A stretch of 64,000 bases of DNA from Saprospirales bacterium (lineage in GTDB: Bacteria > Bacteroidota > Bacteroidia > Chitinophagales > Saprospiraceae). The stretch is from contig JADJBL010000003.1 in NCBI GenBank assembly GCA_016703765.1, positions 62,001 through 126,000 on the forward strand, read 5' to 3'. The notes under the pieces were generated by a model. It was not told the DNA's origin, did not search any database, and was given only the letters and a program-made list of their open reading frames with translations. The position numbers were made by a program, and so were the translations under genes. Within the stretch, counting starts at the first letter, position 1, and the number at the start of each line of letters is the position of its first letter. This document shows, one piece after another, positions 46,511 through 55,537 of this stretch.

Positions 46511-46561
46511 TCTGTCCGTAAATTGATTCAGCTCATTTGTTCACTATAAAAAAATTGTGCT

Positions 46562-48106
46562 ATGTCGATTCCAAAGGAGCCGCGGCAGTTGATGATTAAC
46601 CTGATGTACCTCGTACTGACGGCGCTGCTTGCACTCAACGTTTCGGCCGAGGTGATGAACGCTTTTTTCATGATCAACAAGGGTATTACCAACAGTAATA
46701 ATATCGTCGAAACGACGAACCAGGCGATCATGGCTAATATCGAAGCCCAGGTCAAAGCTTATAACAACGAACAAAACCAGGCCTATATGGCCAAAGCCAA
46801 AGAAGCCAAACTGGCTTCCGACGAGCTGGTTAAATACATCGATGGATTGAAAGCCGAGCTGTTTGAAAAAGCCGGTGGACCTTCCGAGAAAGATCCGGAT
46901 AAACCCAAACGGGATAAAGATAAGGACATTACCACCCGTATGCTGGTCGGTCTGGAAAACAAAAAAGGGATTGGTTATGAACTTCAGGACCGCGTGATCG
47001 CAACCCGCAACAAAATGCTCGAACAAGTAGACAACGACCAGACCATCGCGTCTTCTCTTCCTCTGAAAATTGACGAGGAAGGATATAAGAAGGCCAAGAA
47101 GAAGGACTGGGTCTACTACAACTTCCAGCAGATGCCCGTTGCCGCCGTATTCCCGATCATGACCAAGATCCAGAACGACGCCAAAGCTTCCGCCACCACC
47201 ATTATGAATTCGCTGCTCAACAAGATCTCCGGCCAGGAGGTCAAGTTTGACGCCTTCCAGCCTGTGATCTCCGCCACCAAAGGCTATGTGATCAAAGGTG
47301 AGAAATACGAGGCCGAGGTCTTCCTCAGCGCCTACAGCACGACCAACAGCGATAACACCAAGATCTACGTCGGCGGCTCACCCCTCGCCGTGGAAGAAGG
47401 GAAGGCCAAGTACACCGCTTCGACCAGCACCATCGGTACCAAAAAGTACTCGGTCCGGATCGACGTGATCAACCCGCTGACCCAGGAAGTGAAGCAGTAC
47501 GAGAAAGAATTCGAATACGAAGTGGGCGAGCGCTCTGTGACCGTTTCCGCCGACAAGATGAACGTGTTCTACATCGGCGTAGACAACCCGATCTCCGTAT
47601 CGGCTGCCGGTATCTCCTCCAACGACCTCAAAGTGAGCATCAACGGCGGAGGTGGTACGCTCTCCAAAACGGGTAGCGCCAACTACAATGTTCAGGTGAA
47701 TACCCCTACCGACGACTGCCGGATCAACGTGAGCGGCGGCGGACTTTCCGACAGCAAGCTCTTCCGCGTCAAGCGTATCCCCGACCCCGTCGCACGCCTC
47801 GGCAACAAAGAGGACGGCTCCATGGGCAACGGCGAATTCAAAGCCCAGCCCGGTCTGATCGCCTGGCTCGACAACTTCGACTTCAACGCGAAATGCGATA
47901 TCCAGGGCTTCAAACTGGTGCGCGTACCCAAGCGCCAGGACCCGATCGAAGTGCTGAACTCCGGTGGCCGTTATGCCGCCGACGCCAAGCGCATCGTCGA
48001 TGCAGCCAAGCCGGGTGATACCTACTATTTCAACGAAGTGAAAGCCCGTTGCCCGGGCGATAAAGCCGGACGCAAGATCAACTCACTTGTATTCCAAATC
48101 AAATAA
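46562..48106 (+). CDS. gldM: T9SS motor protein GldM (PorM)
   Basis: 514 residues, the normal size. The N-terminus SIPKEPRQLMINLMYLVLTALLALNVSAEVMNAF is the single membrane helix that sits in the GldL pentamer, with the conserved Arg9. Four periplasmic domains follow and reach up toward GldK/GldN: an all-helical D1 (about 40-225) and beta domains beginning at KFDAFQPVISATKGYVIKGEKYEA, ERSVTVSADKMNVFYIGVDNPI and PDPVARLGNKEDGSMGNGEF. It converts motor rotation into movement of the outer-membrane ring. It starts 51 bases after gldL. Confidence 0.96.
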   Translation: MSIPKEPRQLMINLMYLVLTALLALNVSAEVMNAFFMINKGITNSNNIVETTNQAIMANIEAQVKAYNNEQNQAYMAKAKEAKLASDELVKYIDGLKAELFEKAGGPSEKDPDKPKRDKDKDITTRMLVGLENKKGIGYELQDRVIATRNKMLEQVDNDQTIASSLPLKIDEEGYKKAKKKDWVYYNFQQMPVAAVFPIMTKIQNDAKASATTIMNSLLNKISGQEVKFDAFQPVISATKGYVIKGEKYEAEVFLSAYSTTNSDNTKIYVGGSPLAVEEGKAKYTASTSTIGTKKYSVRIDVINPLTQEVKQYEKEFEYEVGERSVTVSADKMNVFYIGVDNPISVSAAGISSNDLKVSINGGGGTLSKTGSANYNVQVNTPTDDCRINVSGGGLSDSKLFRVKRIPDPVARLGNKEDGSMGNGEFKAQPGLIAWLDNFDFNAKCDIQGFKLVRVPKRQDPIEVLNSGGRYAADAKRIVDAAKPGDTYYFNEVKARCPGDKAGRKINSLVFQIK

Positions 48107-48113
48107 TTATAAC

Positions 48114-48162
48114 GCTAGCAGGATACTAGACCGGGATTTCCCGCGTTCTATTTCCTGCTAGC
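48114..48162 (+). terminator. Hairpin between gldM and gldN
   Basis: Outer arms GCTAGCAGGA (48114-48123) and TCCTGCTAGC (48153-48162) pair perfectly; the loop contains a weaker inner stem around CGGG and CCCG. It is followed by TTTCACTC. Probable partial terminator or mRNA stabiliser between motor and ring genes. Confidence 0.55.
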
Positions 48163-48203
48163 TTTCACTCTTTCCTCCTTTTGAAGAAAAAACTCAAAAC
48201 ATC

Positions 48204-49076
48204 ATGAAGATTGCTCTGAAAACGTTAGGTTTCGGCTGGTTGATGACGATGCTGCTCGCCTTGCCCCTCCTGGTCCAGGCCCAGATCCCGGAAAGCATCC
48301 TCACCGAATCCAGCGATCCGAATGCGAAAAAGCCTTTGGACGATATCGTCGAGAAGCGTACGACGCTGGAGCACCGCGTATTGCCCTACGATCACATCCG
48401 CGAAGCGGATATTTTCTGGGAAAAGCGGATTTGGCGCGTAGTGGATGTTCGCGAAAAAATGAACAAGCCGTTTGCCTATCCGGAGCGTCCTTTCTTTACC
48501 ATCCTGATGGAAGCCGCCATGGAAGGCGATATCACGGTTTACAGCACGGAAGACGACAAGTTTACCGCCCCGCTGACCCCGAATGAAGTCGCAGCCAAAA
48601 GCGCCTCCATCGATACCGTAATCACCTTCGATCCGGAAACCTACGAGGAGCAGATCCAGGTGGTTCGAAACGAACTCAACCCGGAAGACGTCAAGCGCTT
48701 CCGCTTTAAGGAAGTCTGGTTCTTCGACGAAGAATCTTCCACCCTCCAGGTTCGCATCCTGGGTATCGCTCCCCTGATCGACGTGACCGACGACAACGGA
48801 AACTTCCTCTACGAGCAACCTATGTTTTGGGTGTACTACCCGGAAGCCCGCCAGATCCTGGCCCGCGAGCGCGTTTTTAACTACGGAAACGACGCCAGTC
48901 CCATCACCTGGGAGGATCTGATGGAAATGCGGTATTTCGCCAGCTATATTTACAAGGAATCCAACGTGTACGATCGCCGTCTTCAGGAATACCTCACCGG
49001 CGTCGACCTCCTGTTGGAAGCCGATAAGATCAAACAAGAGATCTTCAACTTCGAACACGACCTTTGGTCGTATTAA
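48204..49076 (+). CDS. gldN: T9SS/gliding protein GldN (PorN)
   Basis: 290 residues. A signal peptide (MKIALKTLGFGWLMTMLLALPLLVQA) is followed by the conserved GldN body: HIREADIFWEKRIWRVVDVREKMNKPFAYPERP, FKEVWFFDEESSTLQVRILGIAPL and FWVYYPEARQILARERVFN. It forms the periplasmic ring with GldK and contacts GldM. It ends the T9SS locus, and a very strong terminator follows. Length and order are normal. Confidence 0.95.
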   Translation: MKIALKTLGFGWLMTMLLALPLLVQAQIPESILTESSDPNAKKPLDDIVEKRTTLEHRVLPYDHIREADIFWEKRIWRVVDVREKMNKPFAYPERPFFTILMEAAMEGDITVYSTEDDKFTAPLTPNEVAAKSASIDTVITFDPETYEEQIQVVRNELNPEDVKRFRFKEVWFFDEESSTLQVRILGIAPLIDVTDDNGNFLYEQPMFWVYYPEARQILARERVFNYGNDASPITWEDLMEMRYFASYIYKESNVYDRRLQEYLTGVDLLLEADKIKQEIFNFEHDLWSY

Positions 49077-49108
49077 TGATTTACAGGGCTGCGCCCTGCA
49101 ATCATTAT

Positions 49109-49149
49109 TTATAAAAAAGGAGCGGGCTCAGCCCGCTCCTTTTTTATAA
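49109..49149. terminator. Strong bidirectional terminator after gldN
   Basis: Perfect 19-bp stem (49109-49127 with 49131-49149) around TCA; the GC core GGAGCGGGC is flanked by A and T runs, giving a U tail in both directions. It separates gldN from the convergent helicase gene. Confidence 0.9.
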
Positions 49150-49158
49150 TATCAAATT

Positions 49159-49180
49159 AAATGGGGCCAAAGCCCCATTT
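49159..49180. terminator. Second terminator, next to the helicase stop
   Basis: Perfect 9-bp stem AAATGGGGC (49159-49167) with GCCCCATTT (49172-49180) and a CAAA loop, beginning right after the minus-strand stop. A T run follows on the plus strand. Confidence 0.75.
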
Positions 49181-51080
49181 TTATATCATATACTCCCATG
49201 CGGTTTGGTAGTAGCCCTTCCGGTCTACATAATCCAGAAAGCTGCGGTAAAATTCGTGACTGGCGATGGTAGCGCTGTCTCCCACCACAACCAGGAGCTT
49301 TCGGGCCCGGGTCATCGCCACGTTCATCCGCCGGAAATCCTGCAAAAATCCGATCTGTCCCTTTGCATTGGACCGCACGAGCGAGAGGTAAACCACATCC
49401 CGCTCCTGCCCCTGAAACCCGTCGATGGTGTTGATGGTCAAGGGCAGGGTGGACAACAGGGCGTCCTCCTTCACTGTGGCTTCCATATAGTTTACCTGCT
49501 CGCGGTAGGGGGAGATCAGGGCGATCTCCGGAAGCGGGTGGTCGGAATGAGACTCCACGAGTTGATACAGATGTTCGCACAGCACCCGAAACTCCTGCGG
49601 GTTGTACCGGCTCTGGTACTCCTCCTTCACCACTTCCTCAAAACCGCAACCCGCCGTATCTATAAAGGTGACGGGCTCGTAAAGCCCCGACAAGAGCCGG
49701 TGGTCGTGTATGCCTTCAGCGGCGCGGAGCACGCCCTTATAGAACATTTCATTGGAAAAACCCATGATGGCGTTGTGCATCCGGTATTGCACGGTGAGCA
49801 GGCTCACGTCCTCCCATTGGGCGATGCAGCGCTCGATCAGGGTAATATCCAGTCCGCGGCGCTGGGCTTCGATAGATTTCACGGTAGGTGGCAATTGATG
49901 CGGGTCTCCCGCCAGCACCACCCGAGAGGCTTTGATAATGGGTATCCAGGTGGCGGGTTCGAGGGCCTGCGCCGCTTCGTCTATGACCACGGTTCGGAAT
50001 TTTCGCCCCTCCAAAACCGGGTGCGCCGCCCCCACCAGGGTGCAGGAAATGACCTGCGCCGAGCTTAGTATCTGATCGATCAGGCGGTCTTCCAGGTCAC
50101 GGGCCCAGGCGTCGAGTTCGCCGGCTTGTTGCAACAGGTCCTTTCGCTCGTCGTATTCCTCCTTGCCGAAATGCCGCCTGAATCGCTTGGCCTGCCGCCG
50201 GTATTCCGCCGCCTGAATTTTTACTTTTTTGATGTTTTTGCTCTCCGGGTGCTTGCTCAGGCGGGCTTCCAGGGTATGGCTGATAATGGCCTCATCTACC
50301 CGGGAGATATTGCCGATGCGCACCACGTCCAGCCCCTGGGCGCTCAGGCGTTCGGTGAGCAGATCGGTGGCGGTGTTGCTCGGGGAGGTGACGAGGACCG
50401 TGGCCTCGCGCTCGCACAAGAGGCGGATGGCGTGGACCAGGGTGGTGGTTTTACCCGTGCCCGGCGGACCGTGCACCACCGCCACATCGCGCGATGCGAG
50501 GATGCGGGTGACGGCCTGGTTTTGCGAGGGATTGAGCTCCGGGATCTCCACCGGTTTTTCGAAATAGTCGAATTCCCGTTCTTTGGTCCCCATGATCACC
50601 GACCGGAGTTCGGCCAGGCGGCCTTTTTGCATCGCGGACGATCCGGACCGCTTTTTCCATTTCCTGGTAGCTGCGTTCGTCGAACAGCAGATCGACTCCG
50701 GCATGGCCCGTATGCATCCATTCGGGAAGGTCTTTGGTGTTGAGGATGATCTTCATCCGCTTTTTCTCGACGAAATTGATGACCCCCGTTCGCTCCTTGT
50801 CCTTGCCGTCTGCGAGACGCACGAAAAAGCGGACCGTTTTTCCGCTCCGGAATTGGTGCGCGAAATCCGGGGCCTCCTGGTGTTCGACGATCACGAATGC
50901 CCTTTCTCCATAAGTGTAGCCGGATTTGCCAACCACTACCGGATACCAGCTGAAACCTTTGGCTTTGCGCTCCTCCATCGTCAGGCGCTCGACCATATCC
51001 CGGTATAGCTCGAGGTCGGACTGCTTTTCCAATTGGAGGAGATCTCCCAGTTTCTGAAAAAAGGTTTCGTGTAATTGCAT
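49181..51080 (-). CDS. SF1 helicase of UPF1/IGHMBP2 type (frameshift)
   Basis: About 632 residues after repair. The N-terminal part has SGKTVRFFVRLADGKDKERT, as in IGHMBP2-like helicases. The frame breaks in a run of five T at 50624-50628 (A on the coding strand); one base fewer gives a run-on from RIVRDAK to GRLAELRSVIMG. The helicase core then has Walker A VVHGPPGTGKTTTLVHAI, motif II VVIDEAAQALEPATW, motif III LAGDPHQLPPTVKS, motif V NTIDGFQGQERDVVYLSLVRSN and motif VI RRMNVAMTRARKLLVVVG. It probably unwinds RNA or DNA 5'-3'; the exact role in bacteria is unknown. Confidence 0.9.
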
Positions 51081-51129
51081 CCTTGAAAACCGAATGCGCT
51101 TTTAAAAGGTTCTCGAAGAAAGAATTTAC

Positions 51130-52920
51130 TTGAAGGACCAATTACGCGCGCTGAGAAACCTCCCTGCATTTTTCAGGATGGTCTGGGAAACCAGCCCTTC
51201 CCTGGCGTTGAGCAACGCCTTTCTGCGTTTGCTCAAGTCGGGTATTCCCGTTTCGACCCTGTACGTGGGAAAGCTGATCATCGACGAGGTATTGTATTTA
51301 CTGGATCACCCGGAAGCTTCAAAGGAACAGCTGTGGATCTGGATCGGGGTGGAATTGGCCCTTGCCCTGCTCAGCGAAGTCATCAGCCGGGGCATCAACC
51401 TGGCGGAGGGGATGCTGGGCGATCTGTTTTCCAACAAAACCTCGGTGCAGATCATGCGCCACGCCGCGACCCTCGATCTGTACCATTTCGAAGATCCCAC
51501 ATTCTACGACAAAATGGAAAGGGCCCGCCAGCAGACCTTCGGACGAACGGTGCTCTTGTCGCTCATCCTTTCCCAGGTCGAGGATATGATCACCATTCTT
51601 TTCCTCGGTGTGGGTTTGGCGGCTTTCAACCCCTGGCTCCTGCTGATCCTGTTTGTGGCGGTGCTGCCGGCTTTCGCGGGGGAGAATTATTTCAACCAAA
51701 AAACTTATTCCCTCACTCGTAGTTGGACGCCCGAGCGGAGGGAGCTCGATTACCTGCGCTTTATCGGGGCCAGCGATACCACTGCAAAGGAGGTGAAACT
51801 CTTCGGACTGGCGGGTTTCCTGTCCGACCGCTTCGAAAAGCTCGCTCGTAAGTACTACGAAGCGAACAAGAAACTATCCATTCGCCGGGCGGTTTGGGGA
51901 ACGGGTCTTTCCAGCCTTGCGACGCTGGCATACTACGGCGCTTACGTTTTCATCCTCGTCCAGACCGTGGGCGGGGCCTTGACGGTGGGTACCCTGACCT
52001 TCCTCGCGGGGTCGTTTTCCCGAATGCGGGGTTTGCTCCAGGGGATCATGGGGCGGTTTTCGAAGATCGGGGAAAGCGCCTTGTATTTGCAGGACCTGTT
52101 CGATTTTTTTGCCATATCGCCTGTCACGGAAAACAAAGGCAAGGGGAAGAAAGTACCCATGCCGATCCAACAAGGGATCGTATTCGAGGGCGTGAGTTTC
52201 AAATACCCGCAATCCGAGCGGTGGGCCATCCGCAACCTGAGCTTCGAACTTCGGGCCGGTGAAAAACTGGCGCTGGTGGGCGAAAATGGTGCGGGAAAAA
52301 CGACCCTGGTCAAATTGCTGGCCCGTCTGTACGAACCCACCGAAGGGCGAATTTTATTGGACGGAACGGATTTGCAGGATTACGATCCCGAATCCCTCCG
52401 GGCCTCCATCGGGGTTATTTTTCAGGATTATCAGCGATACCAGCTCAAGGTGCGGGAGAATATTGCCGTGGGCGACATCGACCGCAAGGAAGATGAGCCG
52501 CGTATCGAAGACGCGGCATTGAAGAGCCTGGCCAATTCGGTCATCGAAAGCCTGCCCGGGGGCTACGAACAGATGCTGGGCAAGCGATTTGCCGACGGGA
52601 TCGACCTGTCGGGAGGGCAGTGGCAAAAGATCGCCCTGGCCCGCGCTTATATGCGCGACGCGCAGTTGCTGATCCTCGACGAGCCCACTTCCTCCCTGGA
52701 TGCCCGGGCGGAGTACGAGGTATTTCAGCGCTTTGCCAAGCTCATCGAAGGAAAGACGGCCGTGCTGATCTCCCATCGTTTCTCCACGGTGCGGATGGCT
52801 GATCGCATCCTGGTACTGGAAAACGGGCAGATGACGGAGGTGGGATCGCACGAGGAGTTGCTGGAGATGGGGGGCATGTACGCCGAATTATTTCATTTAC
52901 AGGCGAAGGGGTATAAATAG
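51130..52920 (+). CDS. ABC-type exporter (fused permease and ATPase)
   Basis: 596 residues. The start is TTG at 51130 with AAGAAAG upstream; the next ATG (51181) would drop 17 residues. Membrane helices occupy roughly residues 15-310 (SKQ... LFVAVLPAFAGE, TLAYYGAYVFILVQTVGGAL). The ATPase has Walker A ALVGENGAGKTTLVKLL, signature LSGGQWQKIALARAY, Walker B LLILDEPTSSLD and the H-loop LISHRFSTV. No indels are seen. It is divergent from the helicase by 49 bases. Substrate unknown. Confidence 0.92.
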   Translation: MKDQLRALRNLPAFFRMVWETSPSLALSNAFLRLLKSGIPVSTLYVGKLIIDEVLYLLDHPEASKEQLWIWIGVELALALLSEVISRGINLAEGMLGDLFSNKTSVQIMRHAATLDLYHFEDPTFYDKMERARQQTFGRTVLLSLILSQVEDMITILFLGVGLAAFNPWLLLILFVAVLPAFAGENYFNQKTYSLTRSWTPERRELDYLRFIGASDTTAKEVKLFGLAGFLSDRFEKLARKYYEANKKLSIRRAVWGTGLSSLATLAYYGAYVFILVQTVGGALTVGTLTFLAGSFSRMRGLLQGIMGRFSKIGESALYLQDLFDFFAISPVTENKGKGKKVPMPIQQGIVFEGVSFKYPQSERWAIRNLSFELRAGEKLALVGENGAGKTTLVKLLARLYEPTEGRILLDGTDLQDYDPESLRASIGVIFQDYQRYQLKVRENIAVGDIDRKEDEPRIEDAALKSLANSVIESLPGGYEQMLGKRFADGIDLSGGQWQKIALARAYMRDAQLLILDEPTSSLDARAEYEVFQRFAKLIEGKTAVLISHRFSTVRMADRILVLENGQMTEVGSHEELLEMGGMYAELFHLQAKGYK

Positions 52921-52997
52921 GATAGTTTTTGAGTTATTAAGTTTTAAGTTATTAGGCTTATTTTGGGCCGCGATATGCTCTCTAACTTGAAGATATT

Positions 52998-54494
52998 ATG
53001 ATAGTCCGGTGCATTTTCCTGTTTGGCGTATTGGGTTTGTTGTTGCTTTTTGGCTGCCGTCGGGAAAAGATGTTCCTGACCAATCCAGACGCCAGGCTCG
53101 AATTTTCGACCGATACCCTTCGCTTCGATACCGTATTTACAGAGCTTGGCTCGGCGACGAGGATCCTCAAGGTCTATAACCGCTACGGCAAATCGCTCCG
53201 GGTCGCTTCGATCGCGATCGCAGCGGGGGCCCAAACCAAGTTTCAGATGAATGTGGACGGGATTCCCGGCAACGAAATAACCGACCTGGAGATCCCTCCC
53301 AACGACAGCATTTACATTTTTGTGGAAGTCACCATCGATCCGGACGAGCCCCTATCTATCAGCCCATTTGTCCTGGAAGACGCCATTGTGTTTGAAACCA
53401 ACGGCAACGAACAGCGCGTGCTGCTCGAAGCCTGGGGGCAGAACGCCAATTACATTCCCAGCCGCTTCAGCAAGGGCGGGATCGCCCTGTTGAGCTGCGA
53501 CTTCGGCGTGCTGAGCTGGGACGACCCCAAGCCCTACGTCATCTACGGCGTCCTCGTCATCGACAGCTGTACGCTCCATCTTCCTCCGGGAACCCGGCTT
53601 TACGTACACGGGGGAGTGGCCAAGGCTCTGGACGATATGGGCAACCCGATCATCTACAACGACGGCCTGATCTACGTGCTCCCGAATGGAAAACTCAATA
53701 TGGACGGAACCCTGGAAAATCCGGTGATCGTGCAGGGCGACCGGCTGGAAGAGGATTTTGAAGAGCGGGACGGTCAATGGGTGGGCATACGCCTGGCCAG
53801 CAAGGGAAATACCTTCCGAAACTCCATCATCAAAAACTCCCTGGTCGGGGTCTATGTAGACTCTGCCGGCTCGGTGGATCTGGACAAAATGGCCATTCAC
53901 CACACCAGCGGCCCGGGGATTTTCGCTCTCCATGGAAAGGTCGATGCCCGCAACTGCCTCGTCTACGCCAATGGAAGTACCAGCGTACAACTCGGCTATG
54001 GCGGCGATTACACCTTCGATTACTGCACCCTGGCCAGCTACGGAGTCGACGCCGCGGCGCTCAGCCTGAGCAACGGCATTTGCCTGGACCTGCTCTGTTA
54101 TATGTTCGACATTTACCGGATCAATGCTTCCTTTCGCAATTGCATCGTATTCGGCTCCAGCCAGGACGAGATTCAGTTGAGCAATTTCTCGGCAAGCGGC
54201 GACCCTTCGTTGTTCAACATTTCCATGGAAAACTGTGTGGTCCGCGTGAAATACCTGGTCGACCCCGTAGTAGGAAGCTACCCCGGGTTTTTCACGGATA
54301 TTTGCACCAATTGTATTGACGGTTCACCGACACAACTTCTTTTTGAAGACGCCAACGAAAACGATTTCCACCTCGATTCTCTTTCTATTGCAGAAGGAAT
54401 CGGCTTGCCCATCCCCTTCATCAACCTCGACCTCGAAGGAAAGGAAAGAAACGCCGTCAATCCGGACGCGGGATGCTACGAACGGGAGGATTAA
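52998..54494 (+). CDS. Lipoprotein with probable right-handed beta-helix region
   Basis: 498 residues. The signal IFLFGVLGLLLLFGC predicts a lipid anchor at Cys 20. The first domain (about 35-150) is Ig-like: LRFDTVFTELGSATRILKVYN, PNDSIYIFVEVTIDPDE. From about 170, repeats such as PPGTRLYVHGGVAKALDD, NPVIVQGDRLEEDFE, NTFRNSIIKNSLVGVYVDSAG, GKVDARNCLVYANGS and YTFDYCTLASYGVDA look like a right-handed beta-helix. The C-terminus PDAGCYERED is typical of such Bacteroidota proteins. It is probably a surface or periplasmic carbohydrate- or matrix-related protein; no catalytic motif is recognised. Confidence 0.75.
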   Translation: MIVRCIFLFGVLGLLLLFGCRREKMFLTNPDARLEFSTDTLRFDTVFTELGSATRILKVYNRYGKSLRVASIAIAAGAQTKFQMNVDGIPGNEITDLEIPPNDSIYIFVEVTIDPDEPLSISPFVLEDAIVFETNGNEQRVLLEAWGQNANYIPSRFSKGGIALLSCDFGVLSWDDPKPYVIYGVLVIDSCTLHLPPGTRLYVHGGVAKALDDMGNPIIYNDGLIYVLPNGKLNMDGTLENPVIVQGDRLEEDFEERDGQWVGIRLASKGNTFRNSIIKNSLVGVYVDSAGSVDLDKMAIHHTSGPGIFALHGKVDARNCLVYANGSTSVQLGYGGDYTFDYCTLASYGVDAAALSLSNGICLDLLCYMFDIYRINASFRNCIVFGSSQDEIQLSNFSASGDPSLFNISMENCVVRVKYLVDPVVGSYPGFFTDICTNCIDGSPTQLLFEDANENDFHLDSLSIAEGIGLPIPFINLDLEGKERNAVNPDAGCYERED

Positions 54495-54505
54495 AGAGAA
54501 TACAG

Positions 54506-54513
54506 TATATTTG
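54506..54513 (+). promoter_or_regulatory. Candidate -7 box (TATATTTG) upstream of the DUF2911 gene
   Basis: TATATTTG matches TAnnTTTG. The implied start leaves a leader of about 29 bases. No TTTG at about -33. Confidence 0.4.
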
Positions 54514-54548
54514 AATTACCCATTTTATAACAAAATTTCATACAGAAA

Positions 54549-55451
54549 ATGAAAAGACAAATCATTACCCTTTCAGCCTTGGTATTGCTCAGCGGAGGAG
54601 TGTTCGGACAAATTAAGACCCCTTCCCCCAGCCCAACCTGTACTGTGAAACAAAGCGTCGGCCTGACCGAAGTGGAAATTGAATACTCCCGCCCCAGCGT
54701 GAAAGACCGCAAGATTTTCGGCGACCTCGTGCCTTTCGGCGAAATGTGGCGCACCGGCGCTAACTCCTCCACCAAGATCAGCTTCAGTACCGATGTGAAA
54801 GTGGCCGGAAAAGACGTCAAGGCAGGCAAATACGCCCTTTTTACCCTCCCGGGTGTGGATACCTGGACGGTCATTTTCTACAAGGACCTCACGGCTTCCG
54901 CGCCGCCAGATCCCTACAAGCAGGAGGATGAACTGCTGCGCTTTACCGTTCCGTCCAAAAAGGTGGATTACAAAATGGAGTCCATGCTCATCAGCCTGAA
55001 CAACCTGCGCAACAACACCGCCACCGTCGAGATGTACTGGGAAAATACCGTCGTAGGCTTCGACGTGGACTTCAAGACCGACGCCCTGGTGCAAGCCGGT
55101 ATCGACAAAGTATTGAACGGCCCTTCGGCCGATGATTACTATCGCTCCGCCCGGTATTACAATGAGGAGAAAAAAGACCTCGTGCAGGCCCTGAGCTGGG
55201 TTCGCAAATCCAACGATATGGAGCCCCGCTACTGGCGTCTATACTTGCAAGCCGACCTCGAAGCGCAACTCATGCAATACGATGCCGCTATCGCATCGGC
55301 AGAGCGCTCCAAGACGCTGGCCCAGGCCGACAACGACATGACTTACGTTCGTCGCAATGAGAAACTGATTGCCGACTGCAAAGCGAAAACGGGCGGAAAA
55401 GGAAATGAGCCCAATAAGATCAAACCGGCGGGTACGGCGCCGAAGTCTTGA
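54549..55451 (+). CDS. DUF2911 domain protein
   Basis: 300 residues with a signal peptide (MKRQIITLSALVLLSGGVFG). The DUF2911 domain runs to about residue 170: LTEVEIEYSRPSVKDRKIFGDLVPFGEMWRTGANSST, KAGKYALFTLPGVDTWTVIFYKDL. The C-terminal 120 residues have TPR-like helices (YRSARYYNEEKKDLVQALSWVRKSNDMEPRYW). DUF2911 proteins are common in Bacteroidota; function is not established. A terminator made of TTTAG repeats follows. Confidence 0.88.
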   Translation: MKRQIITLSALVLLSGGVFGQIKTPSPSPTCTVKQSVGLTEVEIEYSRPSVKDRKIFGDLVPFGEMWRTGANSSTKISFSTDVKVAGKDVKAGKYALFTLPGVDTWTVIFYKDLTASAPPDPYKQEDELLRFTVPSKKVDYKMESMLISLNNLRNNTATVEMYWENTVVGFDVDFKTDALVQAGIDKVLNGPSADDYYRSARYYNEEKKDLVQALSWVRKSNDMEPRYWRLYLQADLEAQLMQYDAAIASAERSKTLAQADNDMTYVRRNEKLIADCKAKTGGKGNEPNKIKPAGTAPKS

Positions 55452-55478
55452 TGCTATCTGTGATGGTTTAGAAAGTTT

Positions 55479-55530
55479 AGGAGGTTTAGAAGGTTTAGTT
55501 TTTTCAAAAACTAAACCTTCTAAACTTCCT
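55479..55530. terminator. Terminator-like inverted repeat of TTTAG units
   Basis: Arms 55479-55503 and 55506-55530 are 25 bases each with one mismatch, and the pairing weakly extends out to about 55465-55543. Each arm is built from GTTTAG-like direct repeats (GGTTTAGAAGGTTTAG). It lies between convergent genes and has T/A runs at the tip. Confidence 0.7.
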
Positions 55531-55537
55531 AAACCTC

